A stretch of 54,975 bases of DNA from Chitinophagaceae bacterium. Its GTDB lineage: Bacteria > Bacteroidota > Bacteroidia > Chitinophagales > Chitinophagaceae. The notes beneath the pieces were generated by a model that saw only the letters and a list, made by a program, of their open reading frames with translations, made no database searches and had not been told where the DNA came from. The position numbers were made by a program, and so were the translations under genes. Positions 9,577 through 18,640 of this stretch are shown here, one piece after another; position 1 is the stretch's first letter, and the number at the start of each line of letters is the position of its first letter. The stretch lies in NCBI GenBank assembly GCA_004028795.1, contig SAIW01000015.1, positions 1 through 54,975 of the forward strand, read 5' to 3'.

Positions 9577-10757
9577 TTATTACGAAAAGAATATTAGTTA
9601 TTACTTTTTATTACGAACCCGATTTGGGAGCTGGTTCTTTTAGAAATACAGCATTTGTGAATGAACTTAAAGCAAATTTGCCTGAAAATGTATTTGTAGA
9701 TGTATTTACTACAATGCCTAATCGCTACAAATCTTTTGATATTCAAACGAATAATGAAGAAAAAAAAGATAATGTGACTATCTACAGAATTCCCATAATA
9801 AAACATGAAAGTGGTTTTTGGGATCAAATACGTGCATTTTCTTCTTTTTTCTTTGCAACAATAAAACAAACAAAGAAAAAGCAATATGATATTGTTTTTG
9901 CGTCTTCTTCAAGGTTGTTCTCAGCCTTTTTGGGTGCTATAGTTGCTCGCAATAAAAAAGCTATTTTATACTTAGATATAAGAGATATTTTCAGAGAGGC
10001 AATTCTGGCAGTAATGAAAAATAAAATAGCTAAATTTATTCTTAATCCTTTTTTGAAAATTGTAGAAAACTTCACTTATAAAACAGCAAAACACATTAAC
10101 ATTGTTTCTGAAGGCTTTCAAAATTATTTTGAAAATTATAAGCACTTAAATTTTACCATTTTCCCGAATGGTATAGATCAAGATTTTTTAGATACACCAT
10201 CAACTTTTAAAAATAAAATTGATAAAGAGCAATATATAATTACTTATGCAGGTAATATTGGCAAATGCCAAAGCTTGCATACAGTAATACCTTTAATGGC
10301 AAAAGAACTAGGTAATAAATATGTTTTTAGAATAATAGGTGACGGTGGTATTAGATCTTTGGTTGAAGATGCAATTATAGATTATAAACTTACTAATATA
10401 GAGATGATAGCACCGGTTAATAGACATAAACTAAAAAAATATTATGAAGAAACTGACTATTTGTTTCTTCATTTAAATGAAGATGAAGCTTTTCAAAGAG
10501 TAATACCATCCAAAATATTTGAGTATGGAGCATATGATAAGCCCATACTTGCAGGAGTTAGTGGTTTCCCAGCAAATTTTATTAGAAGTAATATTCCTAA
10601 TACCTATGTTTTTTCTCCTAATGACATTAAAAGTGTTACTCAATTTATTTTAAGAAATCAAATTCGATATGAAAAAAGGGATGCGTTTATCACAAAATAT
10701 TCTCGAAAAAATATAGCTGAGAAAATGGCTTTATCGGTTATAGCTTATTTAAACTAA
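9573..10757 (+). CDS. Glycosyltransferase family 4, WbuB-like
   Basis: 394 residues. The N-terminus, ILVITFYYEPDLGAGSFRNTA, is characteristic of the WbuB-like branch of GT-B enzymes, several of which transfer N-acetylfucosamine-type sugars. The C-terminal donor domain has ITYAGNIGKCQSLHTVIP, FRIIGDGG and a conserved segment VIPSKIFEYGAYDKPILAG, where the second glutamate of the EX7E-like motif lies. The start codon overlaps the stop of the heparinase-like gene. About 70 bases separate it from the sugar-phosphate transferase. The epimerase, two-domain oxidoreductase, heparinase-like and WbuB-like genes together are a recurring set in Bacteroidota surface-polysaccharide loci. Substrate is inferred only from family resemblance. 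Confidence 0.85.
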   Translation: MIITKRILVITFYYEPDLGAGSFRNTAFVNELKANLPENVFVDVFTTMPNRYKSFDIQTNNEEKKDNVTIYRIPIIKHESGFWDQIRAFSSFFFATIKQTKKKQYDIVFASSSRLFSAFLGAIVARNKKAILYLDIRDIFREAILAVMKNKIAKFILNPFLKIVENFTYKTAKHINIVSEGFQNYFENYKHLNFTIFPNGIDQDFLDTPSTFKNKIDKEQYIITYAGNIGKCQSLHTVIPLMAKELGNKYVFRIIGDGGIRSLVEDAIIDYKLTNIEMIAPVNRHKLKKYYEETDYLFLHLNEDEAFQRVIPSKIFEYGAYDKPILAGVSGFPANFIRSNIPNTYVFSPNDIKSVTQFILRNQIRYEKRDAFITKYSRKNIAEKMALSVIAYLN

Positions 10758-10829
10758 TTTGATGACTCTACTTCCATTTATAAAGCTAACAATTAATTTT
10801 ATTATCTTGCATTTAAATATTAAAGCGTA

Positions 10830-11549
10830 ATGGGTAAATTGATTGAACCTCAGCGTAAAATAAAGCCAATTAGTTTACTTCGAGTAATTCGAAAGTTACC
10901 CCCTGAGCAAGGTATAGCAGCTAAAGCACAAATTATTAATTACAGTTCACGAAAAAGACTACTTGATTTGACAGTTTCTTTTTTTGCTTTATTATTTATT
11001 TTTTCTTGGCTCTTCCCCCTTTTAGCTATCTTAATAAGAATAACTTCAAAAGGACCTATTTTTTATATACAATCCAGAAATGGTTGTAATGATCAAATTA
11101 TCAATTGTTATAAGTTTAGAACAATGACTTGGCACGGAAATGAAGATGAGAGTATTTCTTCAAAATATCAACAAGCAACAAAAAATGATGATCGTATTAC
11201 TGCATTCGGTTCTTTTTTAAGAAAAACAAGCTTAGATGAATTACCACAAATTTGGAATGTTTTGATGGGTGAAATGTCATTAGTGGGGCCTAGACCACAT
11301 CCTTTGAAACTAAACGAAGAAAGTGAAAAAAATATTGATAATTATTCCTTACGTTATTTAGCTAAACCAGGAATAACAGGTTGGGCACAAGTAAATGGTG
11401 CAAGAGGTGGAACAAAGCAACCTGGTTCAATGGAAAGAAGAGTTGAATTAGATATTTGGTATATAAACAACTGGAGTTTTATGTTGGACATTAAAATTAT
11501 TTTCAAAACAGTAATTAATGTATTTATTGGAGACAAAAATGCATACTGA
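10830..11549 (+). CDS. Undecaprenyl-phosphate sugar-phosphate transferase (initiating enzyme)
   Basis: 239 residues with the bacterial sugar transferase domain that moves a sugar-1-phosphate from a nucleotide sugar to undecaprenyl phosphate, the first committed step of the polysaccharide. Signatures are a single N-terminal membrane segment (residues ~48-70), KGPIFYIQSRNG, YKFRTM, the catalytic block SLDELPQIWNVLMGEMSLVGPRP, and KPGITGWAQVNGARG. About 40 residues precede the membrane helix, which is slightly more than the minimal PglC form, but the large CoA-binding-like N-terminal domain of WcaJ/WbaP is absent. It ends the polysaccharide operon and is followed 21 bases later by dut. Identity of the transferred sugar is not resolved by sequence. 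Confidence 0.9.
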   Translation: MGKLIEPQRKIKPISLLRVIRKLPPEQGIAAKAQIINYSSRKRLLDLTVSFFALLFIFSWLFPLLAILIRITSKGPIFYIQSRNGCNDQIINCYKFRTMTWHGNEDESISSKYQQATKNDDRITAFGSFLRKTSLDELPQIWNVLMGEMSLVGPRPHPLKLNEESEKNIDNYSLRYLAKPGITGWAQVNGARGGTKQPGSMERRVELDIWYINNWSFMLDIKIIFKTVINVFIGDKNAY

Positions 11550-11570
11550 TTTTATTTGCTACTATTTAGT

Positions 11571-12008
11571 ATGTTTAAAATCTCTTTGATTTCACTTTCT
11601 AATCATCCCTTGCCAACCTACGCCACACCATCTTCTGCCGGCTTAGATATTCGTGCATTCTTACCCAACTCAATTACTCTACAACCTTTCCAAAGAGAAT
11701 TAATCCCAACAGGATTATTTATTGAATTGCCCATTGGTTATGAAGTTCAAATTCGCCCCAGAAGTGGATTAGCAATTAAACATGGCATTACCTGTTTAAA
11801 TTCTCCCGGTACTATTGATGCAGATTATAGAGGTGAAATAAAAGTTATTTTAATTAATTTGGGAAATGAATCTGTAACAATAAACGACGGCGACCGTATT
11901 GCTCAAATGGTTATCCAAAAAGTTGAACAGGTTGAATTAGTTCAGGTAGAAGTATTAAGCTCTACAGAAAGGGGAGCAGGGGGCTTCGGTCATACAGGAA
12001 AACAATAA
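11571..12008 (+). CDS. dut: dUTP diphosphatase (dUTPase)
   Basis: 145 residues from ATG 11571; an upstream in-frame TTG would add five residues without homology. All five trimeric dUTPase motifs are present: [33 protein letters not shown] and the C-terminal glycine-rich arm [11 protein letters not shown]. It hydrolyses dUTP to dUMP and pyrophosphate, keeping uracil out of DNA and supplying dTMP synthesis. The catalytic Asp is in DADYRG. It is followed after 3 bases by the DUF4292 gene, so it may be transcribed with the envelope genes downstream rather than with the polysaccharide genes upstream. Confidence 0.96.
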   Translation: MFKISLISLSNHPLPTYATPSSAGLDIRAFLPNSITLQPFQRELIPTGLFIELPIGYEVQIRPRSGLAIKHGITCLNSPGTIDADYRGEIKVILINLGNESVTINDGDRIAQMVIQKVEQVELVQVEVLSSTERGAGGFGHTGKQ

Positions 12009-12011
12009 ACA

Positions 12012-12836
12012 ATGCGTTACATCATCTCAATAACAATACTGATTTTATTTTTTGCGTGTAAACCGGCAAAAAAATTACAGACCATTCAAGCCGCTGTTTC
12101 AAAAAAAGATACCGCTGTAACGGTAGTGGTAAAAGAAGTACCTAAAGTAGACTCAGAAAGAATTGTAAAAGAAATTATGAGTAAGGTAATGAAGCAGAAT
12201 ATAGATTTCAATACTTTCAATGCAAAAGCTTCTGTTGATTATGAAAGTGCTGAAGAAAGCCAAAAAGTTACCGCTTATATCAGTCTGAAAAAAGACAGCA
12301 TTCTATATGTTAAGATTGCATTTCCTCCTTTCGGGTTGGTAGCTATGCTTATGGTAACAAAAGATAGTGTTGTTTTTGCCCAATCTAAAGGAAATAATGC
12401 TAAAACAGTACAATACAGGTCCATCTCATATTTAAACGATTTAACACAAATACCCTTCGATTTTTCAACTTTACAGGATATTATTATTGGTAACCCTGTT
12501 TTTATAGACAGTAACATTGTTTCCTTTAAGAACACTGAAAATCAACTGCGTGTTTTAATGATTGGAGATATTTTCAAACATTTAGTTACCCTGGATAATA
12601 ATAGTTTTAAAGTCCTTCACAGTAAATTAGATGATGTTGATATTATGCGAAACCGTACCTGCGATATTTCCTTCGGTACCTATGTCCCGCTCAATAATTA
12701 CCAGTTTGCTACCTACCGTCAAATCTCTGTAGCAGAAAGATCTAAACTGGACATTTACCTCGATTTTAAAGAGTATTCCATTAACGAACCGTTAAAGTAC
12801 ACCTTCACAATCCCAAAAAATTATAAACGTAAATAA
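12012..12836 (+). CDS. DUF4292 family lipoprotein
   Basis: 274 residues. The N-terminus has a lipoprotein signal: a hydrophobic stretch followed by FFACKP, with the Cys near residue 16 as the likely lipidation site. The rest is predicted beta-rich (for example FNAKASVDYES, KDSILYVKIAFPPFGLVAMLMV), the pattern of the DUF4292 family, which is related in fold to LolA/LolB-like lipid carriers. In Bacteroidota this family commonly lies just before an M23/EnvC-like gene, as here. A role in outer-membrane lipoprotein or lipid handling is an inference from fold and location. The region 12837-12900 before the next gene shows no clear terminator. Confidence 0.8.
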   Translation: MRYIISITILILFFACKPAKKLQTIQAAVSKKDTAVTVVVKEVPKVDSERIVKEIMSKVMKQNIDFNTFNAKASVDYESAEESQKVTAYISLKKDSILYVKIAFPPFGLVAMLMVTKDSVVFAQSKGNNAKTVQYRSISYLNDLTQIPFDFSTLQDIIIGNPVFIDSNIVSFKNTENQLRVLMIGDIFKHLVTLDNNSFKVLHSKLDDVDIMRNRTCDISFGTYVPLNNYQFATYRQISVAERSKLDIYLDFKEYSINEPLKYTFTIPKNYKRK

Positions 12837-12900
12837 TTAATCGGCAATTTTAACGTTATAGTTTAGATATAATATTCATTTTCGTCATCTCAGCGGTGTT

Positions 12901-14250
12901 ATGCAAAAAATAATCAAAATATTTATTGTTGTTTTTTTATACCCCTTGTTGGTGTTATCTCAGCAACAACCAACTAAAGACGAATTACAAAAGCAAAAAA
13001 AACAATTAGAGCAAGAGATTAAGGAATTGAATGATTTGCAGGAATCAATCAGTAAAAATAAAAAGCTATCGCTTAAACAGTTGGCAGTTATTCAGGCAAA
13101 AGTTAAAAAAAGAGAACAATTAATCAGCAGTATTAATAAAGATATACGCCGTGTGGAAGACCAGTTATATGCTAATGAAGTTGAAATTAATCACCTTAAA
13201 AAGGAATTGGATACTTTAAAACAGAATTATGCTAAAAGCATTGTATTTGCTTATAAAAACAGAGGCAGTTACGAGTACTTAAACTTTCTTTTCTCAGCCA
13301 AAGATTTTAATGATGCTTTTAAACGGATAACCTATTTAAAAAGCTACCGACAATATAGAGAAACACAGGCTGAAACCATTATTAAAACACAAGACTTGCT
13401 TTCGCAGGCAACCACTACTTTAAATAATACTAAAACTGAAAAAACACAGGTTTTAAAAACTCAGAACGAGCAGTTGACGGCATTGGAAAATGACAAAAAA
13501 GAAAATGCCAGAGTGGTGCAGGATTTAAAAGATCAGGAAAAAGAAGTACAGGCTCAATTGCGTAAAAGAGAAAAACAAAGGCAAGAGTTAAATAAAGCCA
13601 TTGCAGCTGCAATAAGAAGAGAAATAGATGAAGCTAACAGAAAAGAAAAAGAAAGATTAGCAAAATTAAAAGCAGATGCTGCAAATAGTAAAGCACCAAC
13701 CACAACAAAACCAACAGAAACATCTAAACCAACAATTAAAAACGCTACAGAACCAACAACAGGTGTTGCGGGTGGCGGTAAAAAAGATAGAGATTATACA
13801 GTTTTTGAAACAACTGAAGAAGGCTTAACACGTTCAATAAATTTTGAAAATAACAAATCTAAATTACCTTGGCCTGTTAGTGGGGGGCTTGTAACACATG
13901 AATTTGGTATTGAAAAAGTTAATGGAGTTACCATTCAAAATGATGGTATTACAATAGCTGTTCCTGTCGGGACTTCCGTAAAATGTGTTGCAGATGGAGA
14001 AATTATGCAAATAATAGATTTAGAAGACGATAAAGCTGTAATGGTTAATCACGGAAAATACTTTACCGTTTATAACAAGCTTTCAGATGCTACTGTTTCT
14101 AAAGGTCAGAAAGTTAGTGCCGGAACTATTGTTGGCAAAGCAGCAGCAAGTTTAGATGGCAGTGGTGGTGAAATTGAATTTAGAGTAATGACAAGCAAAA
14201 ATGATAAAAGCCAATATATAAATCCAAGAAATTGGTTAAGACCGAGATAG
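12901..14250 (+). CDS. EnvC-like murein hydrolase activator (degenerate M23/LytM domain)
   Basis: 449 residues. A signal peptide (residues 1-20) is followed by a long coiled coil (about 22-245, rich in K, E and Q), a Pro/Thr-rich linker (about 255-290) and a C-terminal LytM/M23 domain (about 320-449). Canonical M23 enzymes need His and Asp in HxxxD and a HxH motif. Here the matching places read NDGIT, VYNKLSD and EIEFRV, so the zinc ligands appear to be lost. That fits EnvC/NlpD-type proteins, which activate amidases for septum splitting instead of cutting peptidoglycan. The coiled coil would bind an FtsEX-like partner; no partner gene is in the window. Confidence 0.87.
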   Translation: MQKIIKIFIVVFLYPLLVLSQQQPTKDELQKQKKQLEQEIKELNDLQESISKNKKLSLKQLAVIQAKVKKREQLISSINKDIRRVEDQLYANEVEINHLKKELDTLKQNYAKSIVFAYKNRGSYEYLNFLFSAKDFNDAFKRITYLKSYRQYRETQAETIIKTQDLLSQATTTLNNTKTEKTQVLKTQNEQLTALENDKKENARVVQDLKDQEKEVQAQLRKREKQRQELNKAIAAAIRREIDEANRKEKERLAKLKADAANSKAPTTTKPTETSKPTIKNATEPTTGVAGGGKKDRDYTVFETTEEGLTRSINFENNKSKLPWPVSGGLVTHEFGIEKVNGVTIQNDGITIAVPVGTSVKCVADGEIMQIIDLEDDKAVMVNHGKYFTVYNKLSDATVSKGQKVSAGTIVGKAAASLDGSGGEIEFRVMTSKNDKSQYINPRNWLRPR

Positions 14251-14276
14251 CCCTTACAAAAATAATTTTATGAATT

Positions 14277-14306
14277 AAGCTGTATGATTTTTCATGCAGC
14301 TTTTTT
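14277..14306 (+). terminator. Rho-independent terminator of the EnvC-like gene
   Basis: An 11-base stem AAGCTGTATGA / TCATGCAGCTT with one G-T pair and a TTTT loop is followed by a run of T residues. It lies 27 bases after the stop of the EnvC-like gene and overlaps the stop codon of the convergent lolD gene. Confidence 0.8.
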
Positions 14307-14958
14307 ATTCAATCATAATTCCATCTTTCATGTATAATGTTCTGCTGCTGAGAGCCGCTAATTCCTCATTGTGTGTTACAATTAAAAAGGTTTGCTGAAG
14401 CTCATTTTTCAATTGCACAAAAAGCTGATGTAATTCTTTGGCATGCTTACTATCTAAATTGCCAGTTGGCTCATCTGCAAAAACTATTGCCGGTTTATTT
14501 ATTAACGCTCTTGCAACTGCAACACGCTGTTGTTCGCCGCCACTTAATTGTGCAGGTTTGTTTTCCAATCTGTTTTTCAATCCCAATAAATCCAACAGCC
14601 TTTCTGCTTCTTCTTTTACAATTGTTTTTTTTCTTCCCGCAATCCAACCTGGAATACATACATTTTCTAAAGCTGTAAACTCGGGCAATAAATGATGGAA
14701 TTGAAAAACAAAACCAATATGCCGGTTTCTGAAAGCTGCTAAGGTTTTTCCTTTTAATGCATGAACAGGCTGATTGTTTAAAAATATCTCTCCTTTATCA
14801 GCCTTATCTAAAGTTCCTAAAATATGTAATAAAGTACTTTTCCCTGCACCCGATGAGCCTACAATAGAAACAATTTCTCCTTTTTCAACTGTAATATCAA
14901 CTCCTTTTAAAACAGTTAATTGCTCATATTTCTTAAAAACTCCTGAAGCTTTAAGCAT
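14305..14958 (-). CDS. lolD: ABC transporter ATP-binding protein, LolD-like
   Basis: About 217 residues from the ATG at 14958; a further ATG eight codons upstream would add MFTINYEN, which is not part of the family. All ABC ATPase motifs are intact: Walker A GSSGAGKST, Q-loop in GFVFQFHHLLPEFTALENV, signature LSGGEQQRVAVARAL, Walker B VFADEPTGNLDS and the switch histidine in LIVTHN. The family motif around FHHLLPEFTALENV is typical of LolD, the ATPase of the LolCDE complex that releases lipoproteins from the inner membrane. The LolC/E permease is not adjacent. MacB-type ATPases are similar, so LolD is the best but not the only reading. Confidence 0.85.
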   Translation of the reverse strand: MLKASGVFKKYEQLTVLKGVDITVEKGEIVSIVGSSGAGKSTLLHILGTLDKADKGEIFLNNQPVHALKGKTLAAFRNRHIGFVFQFHHLLPEFTALENVCIPGWIAGRKKTIVKEEAERLLDLLGLKNRLENKPAQLSGGEQQRVAVARALINKPAIVFADEPTGNLDSKHAKELHQLFVQLKNELQQTFLIVTHNEELAALSSRTLYMKDGIMIE

Positions 14959-15014
14959 ATTTTCATAATTAATTGTAAACATACAAAAGCAATGCTGTTT
15001 TATAAAAACTATGA

Positions 15015-15045
15015 TTTGGTAGTTTGAATTATACGGTTACATTTG
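15015..15045 (+). promoter_or_regulatory. Bacteroidota-type promoter for the DUF2795 gene
   Basis: TTTG at 15015-15018, exactly 19 bases, then TACATTTG at 15038-15045. This matches the housekeeping promoter pattern of the phylum (TTTG at -33, TANNTTTG at -7). Transcription would start a few bases downstream, giving a very short leader before the ATG at 15062. Confidence 0.7.
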
Positions 15046-15061
15046 CAAAAATTTGAAATCT

Positions 15062-15286
15062 ATGTTTTGGAGTTTAGAATTAGCAAGCTACTTAGAAGAA
15101 GCTCCCTGGCCGGCAACAAAAGATGAATTAATTGATTATAGCATTCGTAGTGGTGCACCGATTGAGGTTGTTGAAAATTTGCAAGAATTGGAAGATGATG
15201 GTGGTGAGGTTTATGAAAGTATTGAAGATATCTGGCCGGATTACCCAAGTCAGGAAGACTTTATGTTTAATGAAGACGAATACTAA
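15062..15286 (+). CDS. Small acidic DUF2795-type protein
   Basis: 74 residues from ATG 15062; an in-frame TTG three codons earlier is less likely because it would sit at the predicted transcription start. The sequence is acidic and highly conserved in style across Bacteroidota: ELASYLEEAPWPATKDELIDY, then GAPIEVVENLQELED, and IEDIWPDYPS near the end. The family has no well-defined function that I know of; the helical N-terminal part resembles small DNA- or protein-binding modules. It is monocistronic, with its own promoter upstream and a strong terminator downstream, which suggests a constitutively expressed housekeeping protein. Confidence 0.85.
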   Translation: MFWSLELASYLEEAPWPATKDELIDYSIRSGAPIEVVENLQELEDDGGEVYESIEDIWPDYPSQEDFMFNEDEY

Positions 15287-15311
15287 TTCCTTCACCTGAA
15301 AAATTGTTAAG

Positions 15312-15333
15312 CCCCGTTATTACGGGGTTTTTT
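15312..15333 (+). terminator. Rho-independent terminator of the DUF2795 gene
   Basis: A perfect GC-rich stem CCCCGT / ACGGGG with a TATT loop is followed by six T residues, 25 bases after the stop codon. A second small inverted repeat (CCGTTAG, loop TAAGG, CTAACGG) lies just behind at 15349-15367 without a T tract. Confidence 0.92.
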
Positions 15334-15441
15334 ATTTCACCCCGTCACCCGTTAGTAAGGCTAACGGCGGTTGCAGTGAGATTAAATATAAAGCCATATT
15401 ATTTTATAAAGCTTGTAATGCTAAATAGTACATTTGATTGA

Positions 15442-16650
15442 ATGAATGAGAAAAGAAAAATTATTAACGATCCTGTGTATGGTTTTATAACCATTAATCA
15501 TCCATTATTATTTCAAATAATTGCCCACCCTTATTATCAGCGTTTAAGAAGAATACATCAAATGGCATTGGCTTATCTGGTGTATCCCGGAGCAGTGCAT
15601 ACAAGATTGCATCATTCGTTAGGGGCTTATCATTTAATGTGCAATGCTTTGAATGAATTAAGAGCAAAAGGAGTTGTAATTACAGATGAAGAAGATATTG
15701 CTGCCAAAGCTGCTATTTTATTGCACGATGTGGGACATGGCCCGTTTTCTCATGCATTAGAAAATCAATTGTTAAAAGGTGTACATCATGAAGAATTGAG
15801 TTTGCAGATTATGTATGCAATGAATGATGATTTGAACGGTGCATTAACAATGGCAATTGACATTTTTACTGATAAACATCCAAAGAAATTTTTACACCAA
15901 CTGGTAAGCGGGCAGTTAGATGTAGACCGCATGGATTATTTAACAAGGGATAGTTTTTTTACCGGTGTTAGCGAAGGTGTAATTGGTTATGACAGAATTT
16001 TAAAAATGCTTGTTGTACATAATGGCGAGTTAATGGTTGAAGAAAAGGGTATTTACAGCATCGAAAAATTTTTAGTAGCCCGCAGGCAAATGTATTGGCA
16101 GGTTTACCTGCATAAAACGGTATTAGCTGCAGAAAAAATGTTGGTGAATATTTTAATAAGAGTAAGATTTTTAATAGAAATCGGGGATACTCAATTACAA
16201 ACAGGAACTGCTGTTGATTATTTCTTAAATGATTTTAAAGGAACAATAAATAAAGAAGTATTACAACGCTTTTGTGCGTTAGATGATATTGATTTTTCAT
16301 TTGCTGTAAAAAAATGGAGTCTCCATTCAGACAAGGTTTTATATGAATTGTGCAACAGATTATTAAATAGAAAATTACTAAAAGTTAAAATACAATCAGA
16401 TGAGTTTGATAGTGCTTTCCTTCAACAAAAAATAAAAGAAACAGCTCAACAACTCAACATAACTGAGGAAGAAGCAAGCTATTTTACTTTTACGGGAGAA
16501 GCTGTAAATACTTTATATAAAACCGATAACGAAAAAATAAATATTCTCTTTAAAGATGGCACTGTTAAAAGTATTTCAGCTATTGACGATGCACTCATTC
16601 ACCAAACTATTTCTTCGCCTGTTAAAAAATTCTACATTTGTTTGTTATGA
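15442..16650 (+). CDS. HD-domain phosphohydrolase (dGTPase-like)
   Basis: 402 residues of the HD superfamily. Metal-binding motifs are visible: H in RLHHSLGAYHL (around residue 53), the HD pair in AILLHDVGHGPFSHALE (around residues 93-109) and the distal D in LDVDRMDYLTRDS. The layout resembles the dGTP triphosphohydrolase/YdhJ-like group, which removes triphosphate from dNTPs or acts on related nucleotides. The substrate is not predictable here. It is followed after 40 bases by lpxD, a common pairing in this group of organisms. A TACATTTG sequence at 15429-15436 could serve as a -7 element, which would make the message almost leaderless. Confidence 0.87.
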   Translation: MNEKRKIINDPVYGFITINHPLLFQIIAHPYYQRLRRIHQMALAYLVYPGAVHTRLHHSLGAYHLMCNALNELRAKGVVITDEEDIAAKAAILLHDVGHGPFSHALENQLLKGVHHEELSLQIMYAMNDDLNGALTMAIDIFTDKHPKKFLHQLVSGQLDVDRMDYLTRDSFFTGVSEGVIGYDRILKMLVVHNGELMVEEKGIYSIEKFLVARRQMYWQVYLHKTVLAAEKMLVNILIRVRFLIEIGDTQLQTGTAVDYFLNDFKGTINKEVLQRFCALDDIDFSFAVKKWSLHSDKVLYELCNRLLNRKLLKVKIQSDEFDSAFLQQKIKETAQQLNITEEEASYFTFTGEAVNTLYKTDNEKINILFKDGTVKSISAIDDALIHQTISSPVKKFYICLL

Positions 16651-16651
16651 T

Positions 16652-16668
16652 GTTTGTTTAAAACAAAC
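16652..16668 (+). repeat. Short palindrome between the HD gene and lpxD
   Basis: GTTTGTTT and its exact reverse complement AAACAAAC are separated by a single A, directly after the stop codon of the HD gene. It could be a weak hairpin or a protein-binding site; nothing downstream identifies it as a terminator. Confidence 0.35.
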
Positions 16669-16690
16669 TTTATAATGTAAACCCCATTGT

Positions 16691-17737
16691 ATGACATTTA
16701 CTGCACAACAAATTGCTTTGCTGATTAATGCAAAAATTGAAGGAGATGAAACTGCTGCTGTAGGTTCTTTCGGAAAAATTGAAGAAGCTCAAAACGGTCA
16801 ATTGGCTTTTTTGGCTAACCCTAAATACGAGGAATATCTTTATACAACCAAAGCCTCTGTTATTATTGTTAATGAAAGTTTGGAGTTGAAGGAAACAGTA
16901 AATGCAACCTTATTACGCGTTCCCGATGCTTATGCAGCTTTTGCAGGTTTATTAAGCAAGTATCAGGAAATAGTTACACAACAATTATCAGGTATTCAGG
17001 AACCTTCTTTCATTGCTAAAACGGCACAATTGGGCGAGCAGATTTTTATTGCTGCTTTTGCTTATTTAAGTGAAAATGTTTCGATAGGCAATAATGTAAA
17101 AATTTTTGCAGGAGCATTTGTGGGTAACAATGTAAAGATTGGTAACAATTCAATTATTCATGCCGGAGTAAAAATTTATGATGACTGTATTATAGGTAAC
17201 AATGTAATTATTCATTCAGGAACGGTAGTAGGCAGTGATGGTTTTGGCTTTGCACCATTGGCAGATGGCACGTTTAAAAAGATACCGCAAATTGGTAATG
17301 TAATTATTGAAGATAATGTAGAGATTGGAGCTAACTCAACTATTGATAGAGCAACAATGGGTTCTACCATTATTAAAGCCGGAACTAAACTGGATAACTT
17401 AATTCAAATTGCTCATAATGTTGAAGTAGGTAATAATACAATCATTGCAGCACAGAGTGGTATCAGCGGCAGCACCAAGTTAGGTAATAATGTTTTGGTT
17501 GGCGGCCAGGTTGGAATAGTTGGTCATATTACAATTGCTGATGGAACTAAAATAAATGCACAAAGCGGTGTAACTAAATCTATTAAAGAAACCAATACAT
17601 CAGTTACAGGCTCTCCCGCTTATGATTATACAGCTTCATTACGCAGCCAGGTGGCAGCAAGAAATTTACCCGACCTTGAAAAGCGTGTAAAAGAATTGGA
17701 AAAATTAGTACAGCAATTATTGGCAGATAAGGATTAG
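16691..17737 (+). CDS. lpxD: UDP-3-O-(3-hydroxyacyl)glucosamine N-acyltransferase
   Basis: 348 residues, the usual LpxD length. It N-acylates UDP-3-O-acyl-glucosamine in the third step of lipid A synthesis. The N-terminal uridine-binding domain (residues 1-100, with [15 protein letters not shown]) is followed by a left-handed beta-helix of hexapeptide repeats (about 105-310; for example IGNNVKI, IGNNSII). Specific LpxD marks are [21 protein letters not shown] and the catalytic histidine in [11 protein letters not shown]. The C-terminus forms a short coiled coil. In many Bacteroidota lpxD is followed by lpxC-fabZ and lpxA; here sugar-catabolism genes follow instead. Confidence 0.95.
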   Translation: MTFTAQQIALLINAKIEGDETAAVGSFGKIEEAQNGQLAFLANPKYEEYLYTTKASVIIVNESLELKETVNATLLRVPDAYAAFAGLLSKYQEIVTQQLSGIQEPSFIAKTAQLGEQIFIAAFAYLSENVSIGNNVKIFAGAFVGNNVKIGNNSIIHAGVKIYDDCIIGNNVIIHSGTVVGSDGFGFAPLADGTFKKIPQIGNVIIEDNVEIGANSTIDRATMGSTIIKAGTKLDNLIQIAHNVEVGNNTIIAAQSGISGSTKLGNNVLVGGQVGIVGHITIADGTKINAQSGVTKSIKETNTSVTGSPAYDYTASLRSQVAARNLPDLEKRVKELEKLVQQLLADKD

Positions 17738-17803
17738 CAGTTTGCTGTTACTCTCTCAATTATAGTAATCAGTCTTTATATTAAAACGTAATTTTAAAAT
17801 ACC

Positions 17804-18631
17804 ATGAAAGTTATAGATGCTCATCAACATTTTTGGTATTATGAAAAAAATAAACATGCCTGGATTGATGATGCAATGGCAGTAATCAGGAAAGATTTTT
17901 TACCTGAACAGTTAGCAGAAGTTTATCAATCCAATAATATAGATGGATGTGTTGCAGTAAAAGCAGACCAATCAGAAAACGAAACCAACTTTTTAATTCA
18001 ATTGTCACAACAACATGCTTTTATAAAAGGTATTGTTGGTTATGTTGATTTGCGAGCAGAAAATGTAACTGAAAGATTAGCTTACTATCAACAGCATAAA
18101 ATAGTAAAAGGTTTCAGGCATGTATTGCAGGCACAAGAGCCTGAGTTTATGTTGCAACCAAATTTTTTAAGAGGCATTGCTGCATTAAAACAATTTAATT
18201 TTACTTACGATATTTTAATTTTTCCAAAGCATTTACAGGCTGCAATTGAATTAGTAAAACAAAATCCATCTCAACCTTTTGTAATAGATCATATTGCAAA
18301 GCCTTACATTAAAGCAGGCTTGATTGATGAATGGAAGAAAGATATCAATACCATTGCTCAATACCAAAATGTATATTGTAAAATAAGCGGTATGGTTACA
18401 GAAGCAGATTATAATAATTGGAAGCAGGAAGATTTTACTCCATATATAGATGCAGTAGTTGAAGCATTCGGTACTAAAAGAATTCTGTTCGGAAGTGATT
18501 GGCCTGTATGTTTGGTAGCTGCTTCTTATGAGAAAATGAAAGCAATTGTTACAGATTATTTTTCAAAATTTTCTTTAGCAGAACAGGAAGATTTTTTCTG
18601 CAATAACACAACAACGTTTTACAATTTATAA
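17804..18631 (+). CDS. Amidohydrolase-family lactonase, probably L-fucono-1,5-lactonase
   Basis: 275 residues of the COG3618 amidohydrolase group. The metal-site motif DAHQHFW opens the protein at residues 5-11, FVIDHIAKP provides a further histidine, and FGSDWPVC carries the late aspartate. This subgroup includes L-fucono-, L-rhamnono- and galactarolactonases, which open sugar lactones to acids in the cytoplasm. The next gene, 9 bases downstream, encodes a sugar 1-dehydrogenase of the L-fucose dehydrogenase type, which would make the lactone. That neighbour and the second fucose operon at 41.8-46.2 kb favour L-fuconolactone as substrate. Other 6-deoxy or galacto-configured lactones remain possible. 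Confidence 0.82.
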   Translation: MKVIDAHQHFWYYEKNKHAWIDDAMAVIRKDFLPEQLAEVYQSNNIDGCVAVKADQSENETNFLIQLSQQHAFIKGIVGYVDLRAENVTERLAYYQQHKIVKGFRHVLQAQEPEFMLQPNFLRGIAALKQFNFTYDILIFPKHLQAAIELVKQNPSQPFVIDHIAKPYIKAGLIDEWKKDINTIAQYQNVYCKISGMVTEADYNNWKQEDFTPYIDAVVEAFGTKRILFGSDWPVCLVAASYEKMKAIVTDYFSKFSLAEQEDFFCNNTTTFYNL

Positions 18632-18640
18632 TCAGTTTAC

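Noticed and set aside
15349-15367. CCGTTAG/CTAACGG inverted repeat as a second terminator
   Set aside because: There is no T tract and a strong terminator sits just before; it may be chance or a remnant, so it was noted only with the terminator.
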